Shown here in pieces: positions 9,295-16,694 of a stretch of 43,474 bases of DNA. The notes beneath the pieces are model-generated. The model worked only from the letters and a program-made list of their open reading frames with translations, searched no databases and was not told where the DNA came from. The translations under genes and the position numbers were made by a program. How positions within the stretch are numbered: position 1 is the stretch's first letter; each line of letters starts with the position of its first letter. The DNA comes from Psychromonas ossibalaenae ATCC BAA-1528. Its GTDB lineage: Bacteria > Pseudomonadota > Gammaproteobacteria > Enterobacterales > Psychromonadaceae. The stretch covers positions 1 to 43,474 of the forward strand of contig NZ_KB907008.1 in assembly GCF_000381745.1 (NCBI RefSeq), read 5' to 3'.

Positions 9295-9319
9295 AAAAAA
9301 AGCCCCGGTGCATCGGGGC
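9295..9319 (-). terminator. Hairpin with T-run on the minus strand, probably bidirectional
   Basis: GCCCCG / CGGGGC (6 bp, loop GTGCAT) has A7 on its left, which gives T7 after the hairpin on the minus strand. It would have ended the HxlR-type gene now dead at 9354-9637 and can also stop the small peptide gene. Confidence 0.75.
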
Positions 9320-9353
9320 CTAATTACATATTTTACGGTATTATTTTCTAATA

Positions 9354-9637
9354 TTAGCCATGTGCCAGCTGATACTCTTTTCCCCAGTCACATAATAAAT
9401 CTAAAGCTGGATTTAATTTTTCTGCCAGCTCAGTAGCGCTGTATTCAACACGCAGCGGGATCTCTGCATAAACCGTTTATCCTGCTCTAAAGCACTAAGC
9501 TGATAAAGGATAATCACCTTCCATTTACCGCCTATTTTATCAATCGCAGTAGATACTAGGCAACAGCTAAAAGCTGCACCTGTCTTAGATCCTTTTTGTA
9601 AGTTATTTTTTCTCTGTAACCGCACTGAAACTGTTAT
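9354..9637 (-). pseudogene. Decayed HxlR-family regulator, paralogue of the gene at 16183-16563
   Basis: The DNA aligns from the stop codon to beyond the start with the intact HxlR gene at 16183-16563 (for example GATACTCTTTTCCCCAGTCA and ATTTACCGCCTATTTTATCA are shared). Three lesions are visible: the start ATG is ATA, ~13 bp are lost (frameshift), and ~78 bp are lost, removing most of the DNA-recognition helix region (TQKSLTQQL in the intact copy). Homology continues about 25 bp upstream of the start (TAGGCACCTTTAGGGAACTA) and then stops. It cannot make a working regulator. Confidence 0.88.
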
Positions 9638-9774
9638 TAGGCACCTTTAGGGAACTAGCTAATACCATTAATCACACTAATTATGTAATCTAATATGGGA
9701 TTCATAGGGAGTGATCTGAACCAGCAGTTTCAGACACCTCGTTAAGCGAGTAAAATCACTTAACGAGATAAATA

Positions 9775-10044
9775 ATGAAAAATATCAAGTACACCGAAGA
9801 GTTTAAGGAGCAGGCTCTTAAGCTAGCTGAAAGAACATCTGTTCCAGAAGCTGCCCGACAACTCAATCTACATGCTTCTCAAATATACGGCTGGCGTAAG
9901 AACTTAAGGAAGGACTCTGCCAGTGTGCGTGAGGCTGACCTTGCTGCCGAAAATGCTCGTCTGAAGCGCCTCCTCGCCGAGCAAGCGGAGGAACTTGAAA
10001 TAGTAAAAAAAGCCGCCACCTACTTCGCAAAGCACCTAAAGTAG
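9775..10044 (+). CDS. IS3-family transposase OrfA
   Basis: 89 residues. A helix-turn-helix (FKEQALKLAERTSVPEAARQL, shown in part, then SQIYGWRK) at residues 10-45 is followed by a leucine-zipper-like coiled coil (LAAENARLKRLLAEQAEELEI) at ~57-78, the standard OrfA layout for binding the IS ends and pairing with OrfAB. Near its end the seven A residues at 10005-10011 form a -1 slippage site. OrfA itself looks intact although the element is dead. Confidence 0.88.
   Translation: MKNIKYTEEFKEQALKLAERTSVPEAARQLNLHASQIYGWRKNLRKDSASVREADLAAENARLKRLLAEQAEELEIVKKAATYFAKHLK
10005..10011 (+). promoter_or_regulatory. Programmed -1 frameshift site of the IS3-family element
   Basis: The run gtA AAA AAA G gives an A-AAA-AAA heptamer in the OrfA frame. 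Shifting back one base leads into the OrfB frame (SRHLLRKAPKVASFEFMQEH), as expected for an OrfAB fusion transposase. Confidence 0.75.
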
Positions 10045-10058
10045 CAAGCTTTGAATTC

Positions 10059-10580
10059 ATGCAAGAGCATCTTGAACAGTTCTCAGTAATAAGAATGGCC
10101 AAGGTTCTTGCTGTATCGCGGAGTGGGTTTTATTACTGGCTAAAGCATCATCATAAAAGCAGTGAACGCGATAGAGCGCGTACGCAGCGGGATATAGCGG
10201 TCAAAAAGGCGTTCGAAGCGAGCAAAGGCCGTGATGGTGCAAGACGTATTCAGGTAGAGCTAGCAGAGCAAGGAAACAAGCATAACCTCAAAACGATCAC
10301 TGGTAGTATGAAAAGACAGAGCCTGGTTGCAAAAGCCACGCGTAGATTTAAAGTCACAACAGATAGTAATCATTCCTTACCTGTTGCGCCTAACCTATTG
10401 GAACGAAATTTTACTGCTAACGCACCGAATCAGAAGTGGGCAGGTGATATCACCTACTTGATGATAAGTGAGGGTTGGCTTTATCTTGCTGTAATTATTG
10501 ATTTGTATTCACGACAGGTAGTCGGCTGGTCGATGGATAGCCGTATGACAGCAAACTTAGTCGGGGATGCATTGAAGATG
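10059..10580 (+). pseudogene. IS3-family transposase OrfB, truncated before the catalytic Glu
   Basis: The frame encodes an HTH_21-like segment (SRSGFYYWLKHH) and the start of the rve/DDE integrase core: first catalytic Asp in WAGDITYL and second in VIIDLYSRQVVGWSM. The family pattern stops after NLVGDALKM, so the third catalytic residue (Glu) and the C-terminus are gone. The frame runs on by chance to 10673 through receptor-gene DNA, making a chimeric end with no meaning. Confidence 0.88.
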
Positions 10581-10729
10581 TCACTATCCGTGGCGGACTG
10601 TTTAACGCCCTTGATAAGCAGTACTGGTTATATGATGATATCAGCGGTGTTGAAAACGGTGATTCAGGTGTAGACCGTAAAGCACAGGCAGGCCGTAATT
10701 GGGGTGTCAATGTCGCCTGGGATTTCTAA
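10575..10729 (+). pseudogene. 3' end of a second TonB-dependent receptor gene (remnant)
   Basis: These 155 bp match 8036-8190 at all but about 8 positions with no gaps, including the stop codon. In the receptor frame they encode the last ~51 residues (DVTIRGGLFNALDKQYW ... WDF). The differences include changes of residue (ASWDF to VAWDF), so this is the tail of a diverged paralogue. The junction with the IS lies in a 6-base overlap, AAGATG (10575-10580), present in both partners. Confidence 0.92.
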
Positions 10730-10779
10730 GTCCTTAATTGAATTAAGGCCTGTCGGATTAGAGCTAATTTGAACACAAG

Positions 10780-10811
10780 GCCCTGAGTCTAAACAGACTT
10801 GGGGCTTTTTT
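10780..10811 (+). terminator. Terminator of the lost receptor copy
   Basis: GCCCTGAGTCT pairs with AGACTTGGGGC around AAAC, followed by T6; nearly the same as the terminator at 8242-8273, and similarly placed after the receptor stop (about 50 bases in each). Confidence 0.88.
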
Positions 10812-11150
10812 ATGTTCTGATTTTTCTTCATTCCCATGCAGGGTATGAAAACGAGGTAAAATCACCTAGTGAATTTGCTTATTTTCTAGCTAATGGATTA
10901 ACTTTCTTTGTTAGAGTTTCGCCCTGACAGCAACTTTACTGCTCTTTCAACAGTAAGAGAGAAGTAAGCAAGAGGATGCCATTACGAACGTTTTTCATTC
11001 TAATCCGCTCAATAATTTCTAATGCACCAGCTTGGACAGCATAGCTCGTTTTCCAGTTATAAAATCGATGAGATGCGGCATAAGCTGCACCGCTTACCTT
11101 TGACTTTTATATACGCCACATCCATTCGCCACGAAGTATATGCAGCATAC
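10812..11150. other. Gene-free stretch with copy B of the duplicated block
   Basis: Apart from the repeat at 10943-11041 I see no gene, RNA or clear regulatory signal here. Confidence 0.6.
10943..11041 (+). repeat. Copy B of the duplicated ~100-bp intergenic block
   Basis: Matches 8430-8529 in the same orientation and at a comparable distance after the receptor stop codon. Between stop and block the two loci agree only in the terminator, so the intervening ~120-150 bp have diverged or been replaced. Confidence 0.75.
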
Positions 11151-11615
11151 TCAAGATGCGACAGACTCCTTTAGCAGGTGATTATTAAGTTGATTATCTA
11201 GCGAATAACGGCCAGCTCCTTGTATAAGCAAAGAAACCGATGCAAACAGTAGAATTAGTGCAAATTCATAACCATTGTCGGCAAGGAAAAGACCATTTTC
11301 CCAATGTACGGTCATTGCGACAAGCATAGTAAAGGCCGCCACTGCAGCTGCAGGTCGTGTTAACAATCCGAAGATTAGTGCAATCCCACCAAAAAACTCA
11401 CCACTACCCGCCAATAAAGCCATTAACATACCAGGTTCAAAACCAACACTTGCCATCCATTGACCTGTTCCTTTCAAGCCATAGCCACCAAACCACCCGA
11501 ACAGCTTTTGAGCACCGTGAGCGATTAAAATAATCCCTAAAGGAATACGAAGGATCAATGGTGCAATACTCGTCGTAGTGTTTAATAAATATTTAATATT
11601 TTTAAAATTAATCAT
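11151..11615 (-). CDS. DoxX-family membrane protein
   Basis: 154 residues, about four membrane helices. The family pattern is clear: LRIPLGIILIAHGAQKLFGWFGGYG near residue 22 (quoted loosely), then GTGQWMASVGF, a LLAGSGEFFGGIALIFGL helix, a TRPAAAVAAFTMLVAM helix, HWENGLF and a C-terminal helix with EFALILLFASVSLL. DoxX/YphA-type proteins sit in the inner membrane and are often linked to redox or quinone/thiol stress, but the molecular role is poorly defined. The start has AGGG about 8 bases upstream. It appears to be a single-gene unit. Confidence 0.9.
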   Translation of the reverse strand: MINFKNIKYLLNTTTSIAPLILRIPLGIILIAHGAQKLFGWFGGYGLKGTGQWMASVGFEPGMLMALLAGSGEFFGGIALIFGLLTRPAAAVAAFTMLVAMTVHWENGLFLADNGYEFALILLFASVSLLIQGAGRYSLDNQLNNHLLKESVAS

Positions 11616-12010
11616 TATTGCCCTATTTTAATTAACTTACCCCCGGTAAAACCGAAGGCTTATTTGGTAACGCTCTCAAATAGCTGCAGTAAGTGCCTAG
11701 GGCACACTACATTTGAAGCTTTAATTAATATTGATGTCCATCATTTTTCTTGGTGCCAAATATAATCAAGAGCCATATTTTTATCTAAGCCAACTGCCGA
11801 TACAAAATGACCTTGATGCTAAAAATAAGAAATGCCCCCAATTGACGGAACACAAAACTTGATTTCTTAAGTGTCCCTCTGTTATGTAGGGAACCTTTCT
11901 ATTGCAAACTCAATAACCACCATTTAAGTACTAATCAACTGTTTTCCTAGTACGTTTAAAATTTTTGATAGTAAGATATCAAACAAGAAAGGGCCGTTGA
12001 AACAACCCTT
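11616..12010. other. Gene-free stretch upstream of doxX-like gene
   Basis: About 395 bp without a supported gene. It must hold the promoter of the DoxX-family gene, but no hexamer pair stood out. Confidence 0.5.
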
Positions 12011-12175
12011 TAATACCAATTCCACTAATTAGATGATCTATTTAGGCGTAAGAAAAATGAATGAAAGCAAGGCATTGATTGCAGTAACTAGTTGTTCTAA
12101 TTATAAAATCAATAACGAAGCTAGCATTCATTTTAACAAGCGTAAATGAATAGATAATTAATGGATTTGGTATAA
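12011..12175. mobile_element. MITE-like element, palindromic along its whole length
   Basis: The left part (TAATACCAATTCCACTAATTA...) and the reverse complement of the right part (TTATACCAAATCCATTAATTA...) align along about 70 bases each, including inner AAAATGAATG and ATTGATT segments, leaving a ~25-base centre. The element is ~165 bp and has no coding capacity. MITEs with TATACCAATTCCA-type ends are common in marine gammaproteobacteria. The transcript would fold into one long imperfect hairpin. Confidence 0.8.
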
Positions 12176-12282
12176 GCACCATTTAAAGCAAAAACAAACC
12201 GTTATCATCTCTATTAATATCGATGAGCACATCAACAGTCTGCTCATTACTGCACATGAAAAATGCAATAGAAGCTATTAAA

Positions 12283-12633
12283 TTAACGGTGAACGTTAAG
12301 TTTTTCTTGATATTTATATTCAATACCAACAACTGGTTGATATTCAATAACACTAGGAACAGTTGATAATTCATTTACCGTAACAAACGTATCATTGATA
12401 ATGATATTTTGGTTTTCCATGGAAAAACGAGATACACCCAGTGTTTCTCGCAGCTCTTTTTTTGACATTGCATTAAGATCGCTAACTAACTCATGCCCAG
12501 CCTGAAAAGCGGCATCTTTACTGCTAATAGATTGCCCAAGCAGCATTTTATTACTGGTAGCAAACGTGGGAGCCGCAAATACATTGATACTGAAAACAGA
12601 TGTTAGTAAGCTAGCAAGCAATAACTTTTTCAT
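12283..12633 (-). CDS. Small periplasmic protein, DUF3316-like
   Basis: 116 residues with a signal peptide (MKKLLLASLLTSVFSINVFA). The mature part has KDAAFQAGHELVSDLNAMSKKEL, a middle INDTFVTVNEL and an ending VVGIEYKYQEK, resembling the DUF3316 pattern of small vibrio periplasmic proteins (A.QAG...L..L...S..EL...V.Y.Y). The function of that family is unknown. The start is set by AAAGGA nine bases upstream. It is divergent from the LysR-type gene at 12827 with 193 bp between, so the LysR protein could control it. Confidence 0.65.
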   Translation of the reverse strand: MKKLLLASLLTSVFSINVFAAPTFATSNKMLLGQSISSKDAAFQAGHELVSDLNAMSKKELRETLGVSRFSMENQNIIINDTFVTVNELSTVPSVIEYQPVVGIEYKYQEKLNVHR

Positions 12634-12826
12634 ATTATAAATCCTTTGAGTTATGGGTTAGGTGAACAACATTTCTTAATAACAATAACGTAATAAAATC
12701 AGTAGTATTAGAGGATAATTTAAAAAATACTTTTCCATTATTGATCGGCAAATTTAATTGAATCGCATCTCCTATATAGTGTATATAAAGAGCAGGTTTA
12801 ATTTGTAAATAGAGGTTATCTTTCAA

Positions 12827-13744
12827 ATGATGGATTTAAATTCACTGCATATATTTGTTCAAGTTGTGCAGCAAGGTTCTTTTACCAATGCCTCTAAGCT
12901 AATGAAGATACCTGTCGCAACCGTAAGCCGCCGAGTAAAAGAGCTAGAAGAACAATTAAATCAACGTTTATTAATACGCTCTACACGAAAACTATCATTA
13001 ACATCTACCGGGGAAATGTTATATCAAAGCGTTACTAATGAACTTAATGCTATTTCTCGCGCAGAAGAACACTTAAATGAGCGGCAAAACACCTTAAAAG
13101 GGAAGTTACGTATATCTGTCCCGCCTTTTTTACAAATATTAGACGGGATGTTTAATCTGTTTTTTAATAAATATCCAAATATACAATTGGAAATTGTATC
13201 TTCAACTAGCCAGGTTGATTTTATTGATGAAAACATTGACTTAGCTATCCGCATTGGCTCCATACTGAATGAAAACATTGTTGCTCGACATGTTGGAAAA
13301 TTTCGCTACGTACTCGTTTGCCACCCTCAGTTTATAAAATCCTTTTCTGAACCTCAAATACCGTTAGATATTCAATCTTTACCCATAGCTGCATTGGCAA
13401 GCAATAGTCAGCACGGAAACAGCTTGAACTTTGCCGGTGAAACTATAAAAATCTTTCCACAATTTATTAGTAATGACTATATGTATATCCATTTAGCTAT
13501 TCGTACAGGAAAACTAATCGGTGTAATACCTTATAACATGGCAAAACCGTATATTGATTCAGGGGAGTTATTGCATTTAATGCCTTGCTTCCCTCTGCCC
13601 GATGCCAACATGCATATCACTTACCCAAATCGAGAATACCGATCTCGTTTAAGCCAAGTATTTGTAGATGAATTCATTCAATACATTAGCAATAAAAATC
13701 AAGATGGATATATTGTAAATAAAATTGCTTCTATCACATCTTAG
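12827..13744 (+). CDS. LysR-family transcriptional regulator
   Basis: 305 residues. The N-terminal winged HTH is textbook: LNSLHIFVQVVQQGSFTNASK (in part), VSRRVKELEEQLNQRLLIRSTR, LSLTSTGE. A linker helix (residues ~60-90) and a two-lobed effector-binding domain follow (GKLRISVPPF; IDLAIRIGSI; the C-terminal YPNREYRSRLSQVFVDEFIQY). It belongs to the AaeR/DsdC-like group that keeps R..RLF.R.TR and IAIR-type motifs. Two ATGs in a row (12827, 12830) make the exact start ambiguous. It is divergent from the DUF3316-like gene. Effector and targets unknown. Confidence 0.93.
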   Translation: MMDLNSLHIFVQVVQQGSFTNASKLMKIPVATVSRRVKELEEQLNQRLLIRSTRKLSLTSTGEMLYQSVTNELNAISRAEEHLNERQNTLKGKLRISVPPFLQILDGMFNLFFNKYPNIQLEIVSSTSQVDFIDENIDLAIRIGSILNENIVARHVGKFRYVLVCHPQFIKSFSEPQIPLDIQSLPIAALASNSQHGNSLNFAGETIKIFPQFISNDYMYIHLAIRTGKLIGVIPYNMAKPYIDSGELLHLMPCFPLPDANMHITYPNREYRSRLSQVFVDEFIQYISNKNQDGYIVNKIASITS

Positions 13745-14013
13745 TAAAAAGCGTTTTATCGCATTTTAGACTATCAAATGTGCTCCTCACTGCATATTCT
13801 GGTTTCAGGATGACCACTTTTACCTTAATTTAAGGAGTAGGTCTCCAGCATCAATCGAAATGACTTTTACACATTTATTTTTAAAAGCTTTAACTGTCAT
13901 ATTGGTCTTTTTATGGAGGTAAATATCTCCACAGCCATGTTAGTTTATCGACGGCTAATTTAATATTTAAGAATAATGATTTTCTCCACGCCTAAAAATT
14001 ATTGAATTCAAGG

Positions 14014-14253
14014 ATGAAGATATTTCTTATTTACGACATCCGCCTTACCGATAATCGTATGCAATGGCATCAACAGGCACTAGCCGTCGTTACTGAAGAT
14101 ATCTTAACAAAGCTCTGCGATAATGCAGGTGAAAATAAAGCCCTTCAATCCGGCTTTGCTTTATTAGTTAACCTTCAAGGACGAAATGGTTTTGTAGGCA
14201 AAATCAAGACTATCGAAGATTGTAAAAACCTTAAATTAGCACAGAACAAATAA
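14014..14253 (+). CDS. Short hypothetical protein
   Basis: 79 residues from ATG 14014; a TTG at 14002 is in frame but lacks a ribosome site, and AAGG directly abuts the ATG. The sequence (MKIFLIYDIRLTDNRMQWH..., ending KTIEDCKNLKLAQNK) has no signal peptide, membrane span or motif that I recognise. It lies between a LysR gene and an AraC gene on the same strand and is followed by a 7-bp hairpin. It may be a genuine small gene or a fragment of a larger one. Confidence 0.4.
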   Translation: MKIFLIYDIRLTDNRMQWHQQALAVVTEDILTKLCDNAGENKALQSGFALLVNLQGRNGFVGKIKTIEDCKNLKLAQNK

Positions 14254-14292
14254 TACTGTTCTAAAAAAGTGACCAGGTAATAACAGCAAAGC

Positions 14293-14313
14293 ATAGGGGA
14301 AGCCAGCCCCTAT
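14293..14313 (+). terminator. Hairpin after the short hypothetical gene
   Basis: ATAGGGG pairs with CCCCTAT around AAGCCAG; the T content after it is poor. Confidence 0.4.
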
Positions 14314-14413
14314 TCCTTGAGAAAAGTGGATATCTAAGAACTTTTGTTTTAACTTTAGGTTAGCACTTTTTGAATCTCGATTCTCACGGCAGGAAAGGAG
14401 CTCGGCATCAGTA

Positions 14414-15121
14414 ATGCTTAATCGTCTATCAATCCGTTCTTATACCAGTCAAATACGTAGTCATTTTCATGGCTACCATCAGCTGGTACTGCCTTTACAT
14501 GGTTCAATTGAAATCAAGGTGGGAGACTACACAGGTATAGTGAGTTTAGGTGACTGCGTTATCATCAAGGCTGGTCAAAGGCATGACTTTAGAGCAAATG
14601 AAGCGGCTCGTTTTATTGTCGCAGACATGGGTGACTTACCTGACAATATAATAAACTATACCGCCACAAAGTTCCCTATCAATGCCCCTTTACTTGCATA
14701 TATTCACTTCATCGAGAAACAGCTTGAATATCAGGTTCATCAATCCCTCGAATCGATGAGCTTCGATCTCTTTTATCAACTTTTAAAACAGCAGGAATTC
14801 TCACTCAAAATCGATCACCGAATTGAACGTGTTATCGAAATGATCAATGAAGATCTCAGTCAAGCATACTATATTAAAATGCTTGCCAGAACAGCGTGCC
14901 TAAGTACAACCCAATATAAAAAAGTCTTTAAAAAATGTATGGGGACCAGCACACAAAAATACATCACCCAGCTTAGGATGGAGAAAGCGAAAGCATTGCT
15001 GGCTCATACTGATCTTCCTGTTCGTATCGTAGCGGAACAGGTGGGATATAATGATCTGTCTGCATTCAGCCGCCGTTTTTCAAGTTACTTTGGGCAATCA
15101 CCAAAAGCATTCACTCATTAA
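14414..15121 (+). CDS. AraC-family transcriptional regulator with cupin sensor
   Basis: 235 residues. The N-terminal half is a cupin-like sensor (HFHGYHQLVLPLHGSIEIKVG, GDCVIIKAGQRHDFRA, shown in pieces). The C-terminal ~100 residues are the double HTH of the AraC/XylS family: LARTACLSTTQYKKVFKKCMG for the first, and RIVAEQVGYNDLSAFSRRFSSYFGQSPKAF for the second (quoted in part). It lies 102 bp before an EamA-family exporter on the same strand. Regulator-exporter pairs of this type are common, so it probably controls the exporter. A GGAG element lies 14 bases before the ATG, rather far. Confidence 0.92.
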   Translation: MLNRLSIRSYTSQIRSHFHGYHQLVLPLHGSIEIKVGDYTGIVSLGDCVIIKAGQRHDFRANEAARFIVADMGDLPDNIINYTATKFPINAPLLAYIHFIEKQLEYQVHQSLESMSFDLFYQLLKQQEFSLKIDHRIERVIEMINEDLSQAYYIKMLARTACLSTTQYKKVFKKCMGTSTQKYITQLRMEKAKALLAHTDLPVRIVAEQVGYNDLSAFSRRFSSYFGQSPKAFTH

Positions 15122-15223
15122 CAACAACCCCTTCCCGGCCAACAAAAGCGTCCTTTTGGCAAACTGATAAATTAATTTCATTGTTACTATTACTGCCTTT
15201 AATACACTTTAGGAAATTACATT

Positions 15224-16096
15224 ATGGCAACTATCTATGGTCTTGGCGCTGTAATTTTATGGGGAATGCTTGCACTCCTTGGCACTGTTACAGTGGAAAT
15301 ACCTGCATTTCAATTACTCTCCTTATGCTTCTGTATATCAGCATTAATTATCGTAATAAAACGCATTATCATCAGAAAATCCGTTTTCAAAAAACCTTCA
15401 CTGACCGTTAACCAATGGCTTTTCGGCACAGCAGGATTATTTGGATTTCATTTCTGCTACTTCATGGCAATGAAATACGCACCAGCCATTGAAGTTAGTT
15501 TAATTGTATACATATGGCCTCTGCTGCTGGCAGTATTTATCGCGACAAAACAGTCACTTTTAAAAGCTTTATCAGGAGGCTGTGCTGGTTTTATCGGTAT
15601 CAGTTTTATTATTATCGGCGACGGTGATTTGTCACTGAATCACAACTACCTTTCAGGTTATTTACTGGCAGCCGCCTGCGCAATTATCTGGTCAAGCTAT
15701 TCCTGGTATTTATCTAAATCAAACAATGATGTCGAAGATATCGCCTGGTTATCAGCGGCTGTCGCATTACTTTCATTCATTGCTCATCTGCAGCTTGAAC
15801 CGAGCAGCTGGGATTTCACGCTAAGCCAATGGACAGGTATTATTCTGCTTGGCTTAGGGCCTGTAGGCGGTTCATTTTATTTGTGGGATATCGGCTTGAA
15901 ACACGGCAATAAACAACTGCTTGCTTCGCTAAGCTTTAGTGCACCGCTTATCTCTTCTTTTGCTTTATACGTAGCCGGATTAAATACCTGGTCTTTCAAT
16001 ATAGTCACTGCAGTCGGATTGATTTTAGCCGGCGCACTAATAACAAACATAAAAGGTAAACAAAGTGTCGATACTCCGGAAACGGAGAGTTTATGA
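15224..16096 (+). CDS. EamA/DMT-superfamily exporter, YddG-like
   Basis: 290 residues with ten predicted membrane helices in two EamA repeats, the standard length for this family. N-terminal IYGLGAVILWGMLALLG and the loop FCYFMAMKYAPAIEVSLIVYIWPLL are typical; the second repeat has GLGPVGGSFYLWDIGLKHGN. The YIWPLL and WDIGLKHG motifs recall the aromatic amino-acid exporter YddG group, but substrates in this superfamily vary. AGGAAA lies 9 bases before the start. Likely regulated by the AraC protein just upstream. Confidence 0.9.
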   Translation: MATIYGLGAVILWGMLALLGTVTVEIPAFQLLSLCFCISALIIVIKRIIIRKSVFKKPSLTVNQWLFGTAGLFGFHFCYFMAMKYAPAIEVSLIVYIWPLLLAVFIATKQSLLKALSGGCAGFIGISFIIIGDGDLSLNHNYLSGYLLAAACAIIWSSYSWYLSKSNNDVEDIAWLSAAVALLSFIAHLQLEPSSWDFTLSQWTGIILLGLGPVGGSFYLWDIGLKHGNKQLLASLSFSAPLISSFALYVAGLNTWSFNIVTAVGLILAGALITNIKGKQSVDTPETESL

Positions 16097-16182
16097 AGTT
16101 ATTTAAACTTTAATAAAGCTTTTAGGAGCAGGTATTGTCTGCGCCCCTATCGGGAAAAAAACAATGGCACAGGCTTTATCAA

Positions 16183-16563
16183 TTAACGGTGTACCTGCTG
16201 ATACTCTTTTCCCCAGTCACATAATAAATCCAAGGCAGGGTTCAACTTTGCCGCCAGCTCAGTAGAGCTGTATTCCACACGCGGCGGGATTTCCGCATAA
16301 ACTTTACGACTTACCAGTTTATCCTGCTCTAAAGCGCGCAGCTGCTGAGTAAGGCTTTTCTGAGTAATACCCGGGATAATTTTTTTCAGCTCACCAAAAC
16401 GTAACGTCTGACCACGAAGCTGATAAAGAATAATCACCTTCCATTTACCGCCTATTTTATCAATCGCAGTGGATACCGGACAGCCTGTAAAATCTGAAGA
16501 GACATCAGCCTTGGCGTCTTTTTTTAAATTATTTTCTGTCTGTAACCGCGCTGAAACTGTCAT
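16183..16563 (-). CDS. HxlR-family transcriptional regulator
   Basis: 126 residues, a single winged-HTH domain: CPVSTAIDKIGGKWKVIILYQL, LRFGELKKIIPGITQKSLTQQL (quoted in part), LEQDKLVSRKVYAEIPPRVEYSST. The Cys in GCPVSTAIDKIGGKW sits where HxlR-type redox sensors (HypR/QorR/YodB) place their sensing Cys, so thiol or quinone stress sensing is possible. The gene is divergent from a glutathione-transferase-like gene, with repeated TATACTAAG sites in the gap; this is the normal regulator-target layout. AAAGGTG precedes the start. A dead paralogue lies at 9354-9637. Confidence 0.93.
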   Translation of the reverse strand: MTVSARLQTENNLKKDAKADVSSDFTGCPVSTAIDKIGGKWKVIILYQLRGQTLRFGELKKIIPGITQKSLTQQLRALEQDKLVSRKVYAEIPPRVEYSSTELAAKLNPALDLLCDWGKEYQQVHR

Positions 16564-16631
16564 TAGGCACCTTTAGGGAACTAGCTAACAAATTGGTGAC
16601 TACTTGTTTATTCAACAAGCCGTCTCTATAG

Positions 16632-16660
16632 TTACCTAAGTATACTAAGAATATACTAAG
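16632..16660. promoter_or_regulatory. Three direct repeats, candidate HxlR operator
   Basis: TTACCTAAG (16632), TATACTAAG (16641) and TATACTAAG (16652) stand in a row at 9- and 11-bp steps, with AGTATACT forming a local palindrome. They lie 35 bp before the glutathione-transferase-like gene and 69 bp before the divergent HxlR gene, where an autoregulating repressor would bind. Confidence 0.6.
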
Positions 16661-16694
16661 TGTCATTAGTAATTACTCCATAAGGAAATAAACA

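Larger units (their letters stand above)
9712..10580 (+). mobile_element. Truncated IS3-family insertion sequence (left end, orfA, partial orfB)
   Basis: The left end is probably TGATCTGAACC at 9712. OrfA and the start of orfB follow in the usual -1 overlap. The right third is missing: homology to an IS3 transposase stops at GDALKM and the DNA becomes the 3' end of a heme-type receptor gene. No right inverted repeat or target duplication can be found, so the element is dead. A 9-bp inverted repeat (CTCGTTAAG / CTTAACGAG, 9738-9767) sits right before orfA and could form a hairpin damping outside transcripts. Confidence 0.87.

Noticed and set aside
9722-10730. A chimeric gene in which orfB (10059-10673) gains a new C-terminus
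   Set aside because: The added residues are receptor DNA read out of frame; the catalytic Glu is missing, so it is a by-product of deletion.
12635-12826. 63-residue minus-strand frame between the DUF3316-like and LysR genes
   Set aside because: It fills the divergent promoter region, has no ribosome site and no recognisable features.
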